Origin: Flavobacteriia bacterium
Lineage (GTDB): Bacteria; Bacteroidota; Bacteroidia; Flavobacteriales_D; Crocinitomicaceae
Direction of reading: 5' to 3'
Assembly (NCBI GenBank): GCA_016183815.1
Contig: JACPDW010000010.1
Span: forward strand, 62,001 to 126,000
Length of the DNA: 64,000 nt
This document shows positions 45,607-53,863 of the stretch, one piece after another (the first letter of the stretch is position 1; the number at the start of each line of letters is the position of its first letter). Both the position numbers and the translations under genes were made by a program. The notes below the pieces were generated by a model. The model saw only the letters and a program-made list of their open reading frames with translations. It ran no database searches and was not told where the DNA came from.

Positions 45607-45614
45607 TATTTTTG
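45607..45614 (+). promoter_or_regulatory. Possible -7 box upstream of lpxK
   Basis: TATTTTTG, 26 bases before the TTG start of lpxK, in the 76-base gap after hemH. It suggests lpxK can be transcribed separately from hemH. -33 not found. Confidence 0.35.
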
Positions 45615-45640
45615 AAAAAAAACAAATAAACTATTTTCCG

Positions 45641-46675
45641 TTGTTATTAAAATATTTGAGAATTTTACTTTTGCCATTTTCAATAGTTTACGGATTTGTA
45701 GTATTTACCAGGAATTTATTTTTTGATTATGGTATTTTTTCTATGTATATCATTCCAAAAAAATCAATCTGCATTGGAAATTTGTCAACAGGTGGAACTG
45801 GTAAAACGCCAATGGTCTTGTTCCTAACAAAAAAATTAAAAGACAAATATTCTGTTGGGATTTTAAGTAGAGGATATGGAAGAAAAACCAATGGATATTT
45901 AGATGTTTTTATTGATAGTGATGCCGGATTGGTAGGTGATGAACCCTTATTATTCGCTAAAAATTTAGGTGATGGGGTTAAAATTGCAGTTTGTGAAGAC
46001 AGAAAAAAAGGAATTCACCTACTTTTAAGTAAGTTTTCAATAGATTTAATTCTATTAGATGATGCGTTTCAACATCGAAAAGTAAAAGCGGGTTTGAATA
46101 TTTTGATTAATGATTATAATCAACCAATCCATAAAGATTTTTTATTGCCAATGGGTAACTTAAGGGAAGGTAAAAATGGAATCAAAAGAGCAGATTTAAT
46201 GATTATTAGCAAATGTCCGATGGAAATAAATGAAAATGAAAAATCTCAATTTATTTCAAATTATTCAATGAAAAAAGAAAATATTTTTTTCTCCCACATT
46301 GTGTATGAAGATTTTATTCCATTTTTTAAGAACAATATAACTAGTACTAATAAGATTATTTTGGTTACAGGTATTGCTAATTCAAAACCAATTATTGAAT
46401 ATTTAGAAAAAAATTATGAAGTTTTTACACTAAATTATTCAGACCACTATCAATTTAATGAAAAAGATATTGAACAAATTCACAAAAAATTTGATACTTT
46501 TGCAAGTCGTGAAATAAGGATTGTATGTACTGAAAAAGATTTTGTTCGTTTTGGTTCTTTGCTAAATCGATGTAAAATGGAGGAATATCCTTGGTATTAT
46601 TTACCCATCAGAATACAAATAGATCGCGAACAGGAATTAATTAATAAAATTGAAAATTATGTTAGAAGCATTTAA
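45641..46675 (+). CDS. lpxK: Tetraacyldisaccharide 4'-kinase
   Basis: A 344-residue inner-membrane-associated lipid A kinase starting with TTG. Signatures: hydrophobic N-terminal helix, the P-loop GNLSTGGTGKTP (about 47-58), ILSRGYGRKTNGYL, and LLDDAFQHRKVKAGLN. It phosphorylates the lipid A disaccharide. No ATG before residue 35, so TTG is probably the real start. It overlaps the nucleoside phosphorylase gene by 17 bases. Confidence 0.95.
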   Translation: MLLKYLRILLLPFSIVYGFVVFTRNLFFDYGIFSMYIIPKKSICIGNLSTGGTGKTPMVLFLTKKLKDKYSVGILSRGYGRKTNGYLDVFIDSDAGLVGDEPLLFAKNLGDGVKIAVCEDRKKGIHLLLSKFSIDLILLDDAFQHRKVKAGLNILINDYNQPIHKDFLLPMGNLREGKNGIKRADLMIISKCPMEINENEKSQFISNYSMKKENIFFSHIVYEDFIPFFKNNITSTNKIILVTGIANSKPIIEYLEKNYEVFTLNYSDHYQFNEKDIEQIHKKFDTFASREIRIVCTEKDFVRFGSLLNRCKMEEYPWYYLPIRIQIDREQELINKIENYVRSI

Positions 46676-47471
46676 AGTCTCTGTAGATTATTTAAAAAGT
46701 AAAACAACGATTCAACCTACTGTAGGAATTATATTAGGAACAGGATTAGGTGGATTAGTCAATGAAATTGAAATTATTGATGAGATTCCATATAATGAAA
46801 TTCCCAATTTCCCAATTTCAACCGTTCAAGGTCATTCTGGAAAATTAATTTTTGGAAAACTAGCTGGAAAACAAGTTGTTGCTATGCAGGGTCGATTTCA
46901 TTTTTATGAAGGGTATTCCATGCAACAAGTAACCTTTCCTGTACGAGTGATGAAGTTGATGGGTGTTGAACATTTGTTTGTCAGTAATGCTTCTGGAGGT
47001 GTTAATCCAAATTTTGAGATAGGAGAAATTATGATTATTGACGACCATATCAATCTTTTTCCAGCACACCCTTTAATTGGTAAAAATTTTGATGAACTTG
47101 GTCCGCGTTTTCCAGATATGAGCAAACCTTATGACCATCAATTAATTGATAATGCTAAAAAAATAGCGGAGAAAAACAATATTCGTGTTTCAACTGGCAC
47201 TTATGCAGGTCTAACTGGACCCACTTTAGAAACACCAGCTGAATATAAATACGTCAGAGCGATTGGAGCTGACGCTGTTGGCATGTCCACTGTGCCTGAA
47301 GTAATTGTTGCTCGCCACATGAATATACCTTGCTTTGCCATTTCAATAATAACCGATTTAGGTGTTCCAGGAAAAATAATGGAAGTTACTCATGAAGACG
47401 TTCAAAGAGTTGCAGAAGTTCAAGAGCCAAAAATGACTTTAATAATGAAAGAGTTAATTTCAAGTATTTAA
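46659..47471 (+). CDS. Purine nucleoside phosphorylase
   Basis: The ATG at 46659 is preferred to the track's TTG at 46650; 270 residues. It matches the trimeric PNP (MTAP/PNP) family: GIILGTGLGGLVNEIE, VQGHSGKLIFGKL, VAMQGRFHFYEGYS, and ASGGVNPNFEIGEIMIIDDHINLF, ending in the TGPTLETPAEYKYVRAIGADAVGMST core. It cleaves purine nucleosides with phosphate for salvage. It overlaps lpxK by 17 bases, and gatB starts 21 bases later. Confidence 0.95.
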   Translation: MLEAFKVSVDYLKSKTTIQPTVGIILGTGLGGLVNEIEIIDEIPYNEIPNFPISTVQGHSGKLIFGKLAGKQVVAMQGRFHFYEGYSMQQVTFPVRVMKLMGVEHLFVSNASGGVNPNFEIGEIMIIDDHINLFPAHPLIGKNFDELGPRFPDMSKPYDHQLIDNAKKIAEKNNIRVSTGTYAGLTGPTLETPAEYKYVRAIGADAVGMSTVPEVIVARHMNIPCFAISIITDLGVPGKIMEVTHEDVQRVAEVQEPKMTLIMKELISSI

Positions 47472-47492
47472 AAAAATTAAACCAATTAAGAA

Positions 47493-48944
47493 GTGAAAGA
47501 CAAGTATGAAGTTGTTGTTGGTTTAGAAGTTCACGCTCAATTATTGACCAAATCAAAGGCATATTCTTCTGATTTGAATGAATATGGTGCACATCCGAAT
47601 ACCAATGTCAGCGTTGTTTCATTAGGTCATCCCGGCACTTTACCCGTGATGAATAAAAAAACGATAGAGTTTGCCATAAAATTAGGATTGGCATGTCATA
47701 GTGAAATTTCCTCTCATCAATATTTTGCACGTAAAAATTATTTTTATCCTGATTTGCCAAAAGGTTATCAAATAACTCAAGATAAAACTCCAATCTGTAC
47801 TGGTGGATTTATTGAAATTAAAGGGGAAAATGAAGGGCAAAAAAAAATTGGAATTACTCGTATTCACATGGAAGAGGATGCTGGAAAAAGTATTCACGAT
47901 GTGGATGTTTACGACACGTTAATTGACTTAAACAGAGCAGGAGTTCCATTATTAGAAATTGTTTCTGAACCTGATATACGAACTTCACAAGAAGCTTATC
48001 AGTATTTAACAGAAGTAAGAAAATTACTTCGTTACCTCGATATTTGCGATGGAAATATGGAAGAAGGTTCTTTACGTTGTGATGCAAATATTTCTGTACG
48101 TTTAATTGGTGAAACAGATTTCGGGACAAAAGTAGAAGTGAAAAATATGAATTCTATTAAAAATGTCCAAAGAGCAATTGAATATGAAGTAACAAGACAA
48201 ATTGAAGCAATAGAAAAAGGTGAAAAAATTGATCAGGAAACTCGTTCTTTTGATGCTTTAAAAGGAATTACTATTTCCATGAGAACAAAAGAAGCGGCGA
48301 ATGATTATCGATATTTTCCTGAGCCAGACTTACCTCCTCTTTATATTTCTGTCGATCAGATAAATGAAGTTAAAAAAACCATGCCCGCTTTACCAAAAGA
48401 ATTGTTTGTTAAATTTAAAACGGATTTTGGTCTTTCTGATTACGATGCCTATAATTTAACTGACAATAAATCCTTGGCACTTTATTTTAATGAGGTTACA
48501 AAAAACACGACACATTATAAAGTTGCAGCCAATTTAATGATGGGCGAAGTTAAATCGTACTTAAACGAACTTGGTGTTGAAATTGATCTTTTTCCAATTT
48601 CTCCAATTGTAATTGCAAAACTTAGCAACTTAATAGCTGAAGAAAAAGTCTCCAAAACAGTTGCCAATCAAAGAATTTTTCCTGAGTTGTTATCTAACCC
48701 AAATGAGGAACCAATAGATATTGCTTTACGTTTGAATTTACTTGTAGAGTCTGATGAAAACAATTTGAAATCCTATGTAGTTCAAGTATTAAATGAAAAT
48801 AAAGTCGAAAAAGAAAGGTATCAAAACGGAGAAAAACAATTAATTGGATTTTTTATGGGTCAATTAATGAAAGTTTCCGGAGGAAAAGCAGACCCAAAAC
48901 AAGCGAACAGTATCTTACGAGAATTATTAGAATCAAGTAAATAA
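47493..48944 (+). CDS. gatB: Asp-tRNA(Asn)/Glu-tRNA(Gln) amidotransferase subunit B
   Basis: A 483-residue GatB starting with GTG (KDKYEVVVGLEVHAQL is the family N-terminus). Signatures: VSLGHPGTLPVMN, KNYFYPDLPKGYQITQ, MEEDAGKSIHD, and EPDIRTSQEA, with a C-terminal helical GatB/YqeY domain. It transamidates misacylated tRNAs; GatA and GatC are not in this window. The next gene starts 1 base after the stop. Confidence 0.97.
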   Translation: MKDKYEVVVGLEVHAQLLTKSKAYSSDLNEYGAHPNTNVSVVSLGHPGTLPVMNKKTIEFAIKLGLACHSEISSHQYFARKNYFYPDLPKGYQITQDKTPICTGGFIEIKGENEGQKKIGITRIHMEEDAGKSIHDVDVYDTLIDLNRAGVPLLEIVSEPDIRTSQEAYQYLTEVRKLLRYLDICDGNMEEGSLRCDANISVRLIGETDFGTKVEVKNMNSIKNVQRAIEYEVTRQIEAIEKGEKIDQETRSFDALKGITISMRTKEAANDYRYFPEPDLPPLYISVDQINEVKKTMPALPKELFVKFKTDFGLSDYDAYNLTDNKSLALYFNEVTKNTTHYKVAANLMMGEVKSYLNELGVEIDLFPISPIVIAKLSNLIAEEKVSKTVANQRIFPELLSNPNEEPIDIALRLNLLVESDENNLKSYVVQVLNENKVEKERYQNGEKQLIGFFMGQLMKVSGGKADPKQANSILRELLESSK

Positions 48945-48945
48945 A

Positions 48946-50103
48946 ATGAAAAATATCAAAATATTTATTCCTTTTTTAGTTCTTTTTTTATTTTCATGTG
49001 AAAATAAGGAAGAGGTCAAAGAGATTAAAGCAGGAGACAATGTTCAACTTACAGGCGAAATAAAAGGTGGAGAAAATCAACCATTGGTTCTTGAGTATGT
49101 TGATGAAAGAGGCAAAAAAGAAATTTCCTCTACCACTTTAGATGAAGAGGGAAAATTTCAACTGTCTGCAAAAATTGATGAAATCTCCATCTATCAATTA
49201 AGGGTTGGAATGGGTGAAAGAAAAGTAATTCCTTTAACCTTAGTTCCAAAAGACCAGATAAAAATTGTTGTTTCCTACTCAGATTTTGAGATAAAACCAC
49301 AAATTAGTGGAACAGAATGGGCAAAACCTCTTTCTGAATATATGAGTTTGTTTAATCAATTTGCTTTAAAGCAAGTAGAATTAATGAAAAGAACAGATTT
49401 AACTCAGGATCAACAACTAAAAGAGTTTTTAATAATGAGAAGTCCTATCGATGAATTTTCTTATCAAAGAATATTAAAAGACCCAGCCAATCCTGTCAAT
49501 TTAATTCTTTTAACCTCTTTAACCCCAGCTATGGGATTTACTTATTGGGACAAAAAACACCTCGAATGTTTTCAAAAAATGTCCACTGCTTTTAATAAAA
49601 AATTTCAAGGAAAAGCTGTATCAATTTCTTTAGACCAACAGACTAAACAATTAGAAAGTGCTTATAATGATTATCTTTTGACAAACAAAGGAGATAAAGA
49701 TGCTCCTGAAATTGCTTTAAATAATCCAGATGGAAAAGAAATTAAACTCTCTTCATTAAAAGGTAAAGTGGTTTTAATTGATTTTTGGGCTTCATGGTGC
49801 GGACCTTGTAGAAAGGAAAATCCAAATGTGGTTAGAATTTATAATCAATATAAAAACAAAGGGTTTGTAGTATTCAGCGTATCATTAGATAGAGACATAA
49901 ACGCTTGGAAACAAGCGATTCAACAAGATGGTCTGAACTGGCCTTATCACGTCAGTGATTTAAAACATTGGAACACTCCACTCACACAAACTTATCAGTT
50001 TAACACAATTCCTTTTACTGTTTTAGTCAATAAAAAAGGTAAAATTGTAGGGACAAATTTAAGAGGAGAAAGTTTGGAACAAAAATTGAAGGAATTATTA
50101 TAA
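48946..50103 (+). CDS. TlpA-like thioredoxin lipoprotein (copy 1)
   Basis: A 385-residue lipoprotein: lipobox LFSC in the signal peptide, an N-terminal beta domain of the DUF4369 type (VQLTGEIKGGENQPLVLEYVD), a helical linker, and a C-terminal thioredoxin domain with active-site WCGPC in LIDFWASWCGPCRKENPNVV and cis-Pro IPFTVLVN. It likely reduces periplasmic disulfides. It starts one base after gatB and is followed 5 bases later by a paralogue. Confidence 0.94.
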   Translation: MKNIKIFIPFLVLFLFSCENKEEVKEIKAGDNVQLTGEIKGGENQPLVLEYVDERGKKEISSTTLDEEGKFQLSAKIDEISIYQLRVGMGERKVIPLTLVPKDQIKIVVSYSDFEIKPQISGTEWAKPLSEYMSLFNQFALKQVELMKRTDLTQDQQLKEFLIMRSPIDEFSYQRILKDPANPVNLILLTSLTPAMGFTYWDKKHLECFQKMSTAFNKKFQGKAVSISLDQQTKQLESAYNDYLLTNKGDKDAPEIALNNPDGKEIKLSSLKGKVVLIDFWASWCGPCRKENPNVVRIYNQYKNKGFVVFSVSLDRDINAWKQAIQQDGLNWPYHVSDLKHWNTPLTQTYQFNTIPFTVLVNKKGKIVGTNLRGESLEQKLKELL

Positions 50104-50108
50104 AAAAT

Positions 50109-51209
50109 ATGATGAAATCAAACTTAACAATATTCATTATCCTGTTTACAACGGGGTTTTTTAGCCAAATTTCTGTTGAAATCAGTGGAAATATATTTAA
50201 TGGCGATAGTATTTACATCAGTTCAATTGCAAATAATCGATATGTCAACCATCTAAAAACTTTTGCTGATTCAAAGGGAAATTATACTTTAAAAGGAAAT
50301 ATACCTGCTCCTGATTATTATCAATTTAGAGTTGGAAATCAATCGATTCATATTATTTTAAGAGATAAAAGTAAATTTCAAATTCATGGAGACGGAAAGA
50401 AATTTCAACAATTTCACAACATTATTCAATCAGATGAGAGCATTAAATTAAATGAGTTTGTCAACACAATGATGCTTTACAATTACAAAAAAGATTCTGC
50501 AACAGCTTATCTCAGAAAATATCCTGAGCAAGAAAAAGAAATCAATCAATCATTTACTACAACCTATCTTGATTTTAAAATGTATAAGGATAATTTTTTA
50601 AAGGAAAATCAAAATTCACCTGCTTTATTACCTATGTTAAATGAAACAGATTCAGAAAAAGAGTTTGCACGATATGAAGAAATTGTATTACAATTAAAAG
50701 CTTCCTTTGGCAACTCTCCTACAATTCAAAATGTTTATGCTCAATATGAACAAACTAAATCGAGAAAGGAGGCAATGAGTTTTTTAGAAAGCGGAAAAAC
50801 TGCTCCTGATTTTACACAACCAAAAGTAGATGGCACTATAATGAAATTATCGGATTTAAAAGGAAAAGTTGTTTTATTAGATTTTTGGGCTGCTTGGTGT
50901 GGACCTTGTAGAAAAGAAAACCCTAATGTGGTTAAATTGTATGAAAAATACAATAAAGATGGGTTTACAGTAATGAGTGTTTCTTTAGATAAAGATAAAC
51001 AAGCATGGTTAGATGCTATAAAAAAAGACAATTTAATTTGGCCCAATCATGTTAGCGATTTAAAATTTTGGCAAAATGAGGCAGCCAAACAATATAAAGT
51101 AACTGGAATTCCCTTCACTGTGCTAATTGATAGGGAAGGTAAAATAATAGATACTAATCTCAGAGGTGAAGATCTCCATTTAGCTTTAAAAAATATTTTT
51201 GGACATTGA
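50109..51209 (+). CDS. TlpA-like thioredoxin (copy 2)
   Basis: A 366-residue paralogue of the preceding protein, with the same architecture: DUF4369-like N-terminal domain (EISGNIFNGDSIYISSIANN), helical linker, and a thioredoxin domain with WCGPC in LLDFWAAWCGPCRKENPNVV. Its signal peptide (MMKSNLTIFIILFTTGFFSQ) has no lipobox cysteine, so it is soluble in the periplasm while copy 1 is membrane-anchored. The last bases overlap the next start (TTGA). Confidence 0.93.
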   Translation: MMKSNLTIFIILFTTGFFSQISVEISGNIFNGDSIYISSIANNRYVNHLKTFADSKGNYTLKGNIPAPDYYQFRVGNQSIHIILRDKSKFQIHGDGKKFQQFHNIIQSDESIKLNEFVNTMMLYNYKKDSATAYLRKYPEQEKEINQSFTTTYLDFKMYKDNFLKENQNSPALLPMLNETDSEKEFARYEEIVLQLKASFGNSPTIQNVYAQYEQTKSRKEAMSFLESGKTAPDFTQPKVDGTIMKLSDLKGKVVLLDFWAAWCGPCRKENPNVVKLYEKYNKDGFTVMSVSLDKDKQAWLDAIKKDNLIWPNHVSDLKFWQNEAAKQYKVTGIPFTVLIDREGKIIDTNLRGEDLHLALKNIFGH

Positions 51210-51973
51210 ACATCGAGGAAAAATTAACTGATAAAAAAATTTTCTTTGCTTCTGATTTTCATCTCGGAACACCAACAATTGAAAAAAGTAGAGAACGAGA
51301 AAAAAAAATTTGTGCTTGGTTAGATGAAATTAAACCACTGTGCAAAGAATTGTTTCTTTTAGGTGATATTTTTGATTTTTGGTTTGAATATAAACAAGCA
51401 ATACCAAAATATTTTGTTCGTATCCAAGCAAAAATTGCTGAATTTACCGATGCAGGAATACCTGTTCATCTTTTTACTGGAAATCATGACATGTGGATTT
51501 TTGATTATTTACCAGATGAACTAGGTGTCCATTTATACAGAAATCCAAAGGTTTTTGAACGTGATAATAAAAAATTATATATTGGTCATGGTGATGGATT
51601 AGGTCCTGGTGACTATAAATACAAATTCATTAAAAAAGTTTTTCAATCTAAGGTTTGTCAATGGTTGTTTGCTCGACTTCACCCAAATTTCGGATTGTGG
51701 TTAGCACAAACATTTTCTCGTGGAAGTAGAAAAAGCACTGGACTTAAAGACGAAATATTTTATGGAGAAGACAAAGAAAGATTGATTCAATATTGTAAAA
51801 AAATTTCAACTACAGAACAGTATGATTATTTTTTATTTGGACATCGACATCTTCCATTAGAAATTAAAATAAATGAAACTTCTACCTATATCAATACTGG
51901 TGATTGGATAAAATATTTTACTTATGCAATATTTGAAAAGGGTGAGGTGAAATTGTGTAAATATGAACTATAG
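51206..51973 (+). CDS. LpxH-like UDP-2,3-diacylglucosamine diphosphatase
   Basis: A 255-residue calcineurin-like phosphoesterase starting with TTG, overlapping the preceding stop by 4 bases. The metal motifs DFHLG, GDIFDFW, GNHDMW, GHGDG and GHRHLPLE are all present in order, as in LpxH, with the usual helical insert between GHGDG and GHRH. Likely cleaves UDP-2,3-diacylglucosamine to lipid X in lipid A synthesis, in line with lpxK nearby. Being a Bacteroidota form, exact substrate is inferred. Confidence 0.88.
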   Translation: MNIEEKLTDKKIFFASDFHLGTPTIEKSREREKKICAWLDEIKPLCKELFLLGDIFDFWFEYKQAIPKYFVRIQAKIAEFTDAGIPVHLFTGNHDMWIFDYLPDELGVHLYRNPKVFERDNKKLYIGHGDGLGPGDYKYKFIKKVFQSKVCQWLFARLHPNFGLWLAQTFSRGSRKSTGLKDEIFYGEDKERLIQYCKKISTTEQYDYFLFGHRHLPLEIKINETSTYINTGDWIKYFTYAIFEKGEVKLCKYEL

Positions 51974-52074
51974 TCATTCAAATATTATTAACCTGAGTTC
52001 GATTATTAAATAAAGTGTGGCTTTGTAACAAAAGAAAATTCTTTTCATGTATTGCTTTTTAACATAAATTTCTT

Positions 52075-52082
52075 TAAATTTG
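52075..52082 (+). promoter_or_regulatory. Putative promoter of the lipoprotein/propeller pair
   Basis: TAAATTTG, with an ATTG 20 bases upstream (52051-52054; three of four -33 bases match). The ATG at 52106 follows after 23 bases. This is a reasonable promoter for the two genes that follow. Confidence 0.5.
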
Positions 52083-52105
52083 AAAAATTACTATCATTTA
52101 GTTTT

Positions 52106-52549
52106 ATGAACATGTATAAAAATAAAATTTTGTGTTTTATTGTTTTGATTTTTTTATTGTCATGTAATTCAAAACTATTAGAAAAGAATAAACTAAAAGT
52201 AAAAAAAACCATTTTATCTCCAAAAGAAAATGAATTAAATAGAATTAATAAAGGAACTTTGATAACACTTTCATTTGATGAAGTGAAAGGCATAGACAGA
52301 AGTGAGTATCCTTTAGCAGAATATGTTAAATTAATTGATAGTTCATTTTTTGTGTTTTATAAAAAAACAATCACAAATATTTCCGACGAGTCTGGTGGGA
52401 TAAAAACTACTAATGAATTTTATAAAGCAATAAAAAAAGGAGAAAGTGAGATAAAAATATTTTCAAGAGAAAAAATTAGATTAAAAGAACTTGATTCGTA
52501 TCTTGACACATTATTACTTTTAAAGACCTATAAATTTTTAATAAATTAA
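52106..52549 (+). CDS. Small lipoprotein of unknown function
   Basis: The ORF track begins at 52052, but the ATG at 52106 sits just before a lipoprotein signal (KILCFIVLIFLLSCNS, lipobox LLSC), so 147 residues. The mature part is Lys-rich and beta/alpha mixed, with SFDEVKGIDRSEYPLAEY and FFVFYKKTITNISDESGG, lacking known motifs. The second gene (propeller) follows after 11 bases; they are probably one operon. Function unknown. Confidence 0.65.
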   Translation: MNMYKNKILCFIVLIFLLSCNSKLLEKNKLKVKKTILSPKENELNRINKGTLITLSFDEVKGIDRSEYPLAEYVKLIDSSFFVFYKKTITNISDESGGIKTTNEFYKAIKKGESEIKIFSREKIRLKELDSYLDTLLLLKTYKFLIN

Positions 52550-52560
52550 TTGTTTGAGTT

Positions 52561-53850
52561 TTGTTTAAAAATCTTAAAATATTCTTATTTTTTGTATTAA
52601 TTATCAACAGTTTAACTTTGTTTTATACACAAACTCAGATTGGAAACGCAATTGAAGGCACTCAAAGCGATGAATATTTTGGGAAAATTTCATCAATGAG
52701 TGATGATGGTAAAACATTAGTTATAGGTTCTCCAAATTTTAGTATAATGTCACCAAATAATAAAGAAATTAAGGTTCCACATGCTGGAAAAGTGGTAACA
52801 TATAACTGGACAGGAACTGAATGGGAACAAAAGGGAGACTTATTACTCGGAAGTAAAAATTATGAAGAATTTGGGAAAAATATAAAAATTAGTAAAAATG
52901 GAAAAGTATTAGTTGTTTTGTATCAAAGTGGTTTAGATAATACAGAATTTTATATTCAAGCTTATTATTTGAGTGGAAGCACATGGGAAAAACGAGGTGA
53001 AAAATTAATAAGTTCAGAAAAAAATCATTTTGGAAATTCAATTGTTATGAGTTTTGATGGAAAAACTCTTGCTATTTCCTCACCTAATTTTTCTTATTCA
53101 ACTGATAATTATAAGAAAGGAATCGTCGATGTGTATGACTGGGATGGAAAATCATATCAAAAAAGAATTGGTAAAACAATTTTTGGCGATTTTAATTATA
53201 GGAGTCTAGGAACATCAATTGACATGAGTTCCGATGGTCAAACTCTAGCTGTTTGTGGTCAATCTTTTAATAATGAGAAAGTATATTCAGGTAGATTTAT
53301 AAAAATATTAAATTGGAGCGGTTCAGATTGGGTACAAATAGGAAAAGATTTTTTGTTTAAAAATAAGGAAAATCATTTACAAGAAATAAATATTTCACTT
53401 TCAAATGATGGTAATTGTATTGCTATTGGACTTCCTGATAATAATTTATGTGGCGAAAACTCTGGTTATATTTGTGTTTATTTATGGAATAATACAGAAT
53501 GGATACTAAAAGGCAACGATCTTTGTGGAAAAAAAGGTTATGGAATAGGTTCTGAAATAAAATTATGTAAAAATGGAGATAGGATTGTTTATTCAATTCT
53601 TGGAGCTTCAGATTATTTTGTGGCTCTTTCTGAAATTAGACAAGGTTGGGTCGAAATACTAGACTTTGAAGCTTCAAAATGGGTAAATAAATCGAACTTA
53701 ATAGTAGGAAACAACAAAGAAGAGGGTTTTGGATCTTCATTACAAACAAATGCTGAAGGTTCTTTTCTTGTCGTTGGTCACTCAAGGTGTTGTTACAATA
53801 ATAATAGCGAAAAACACAAAGGCAAATTACTGACATTTAAAACAGATTAG
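52561..53850 (+). CDS. Secreted seven-repeat FG-GAP-like beta-propeller protein
   Basis: A 429-residue protein starting with TTG and a signal peptide (FLFFVLIINSLTLFYTQ). Seven blocks of the form S.DG..L.IG.P are visible (SDDGKTLVIGSP, SKNGKVLVVL, SFDGKTLAISSP, SSDGQTLAVC, SNDGNCIAIGLP, CKNGDRIVYS, NAEGSFLVVGHS), most followed by a G.V.VY.W.G..W segment. This predicts a seven-bladed propeller. No T9SS sorting domain, so probably periplasmic. Usually a carbohydrate- or protein-binding scaffold; the function here is unknown. Confidence 0.8.
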   Translation: MFKNLKIFLFFVLIINSLTLFYTQTQIGNAIEGTQSDEYFGKISSMSDDGKTLVIGSPNFSIMSPNNKEIKVPHAGKVVTYNWTGTEWEQKGDLLLGSKNYEEFGKNIKISKNGKVLVVLYQSGLDNTEFYIQAYYLSGSTWEKRGEKLISSEKNHFGNSIVMSFDGKTLAISSPNFSYSTDNYKKGIVDVYDWDGKSYQKRIGKTIFGDFNYRSLGTSIDMSSDGQTLAVCGQSFNNEKVYSGRFIKILNWSGSDWVQIGKDFLFKNKENHLQEINISLSNDGNCIAIGLPDNNLCGENSGYICVYLWNNTEWILKGNDLCGKKGYGIGSEIKLCKNGDRIVYSILGASDYFVALSEIRQGWVEILDFEASKWVNKSNLIVGNNKEEGFGSSLQTNAEGSFLVVGHSRCCYNNNSEKHKGKLLTFKTD

Positions 53851-53863
53851 TTTTTGAAAAAAA

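Noticed and set aside
47854-48129. 91-residue minus-strand ORF inside gatB
   Set aside because: Antisense to a strongly conserved part of gatB; low-complexity translation rich in Leu/His; shadow frame.
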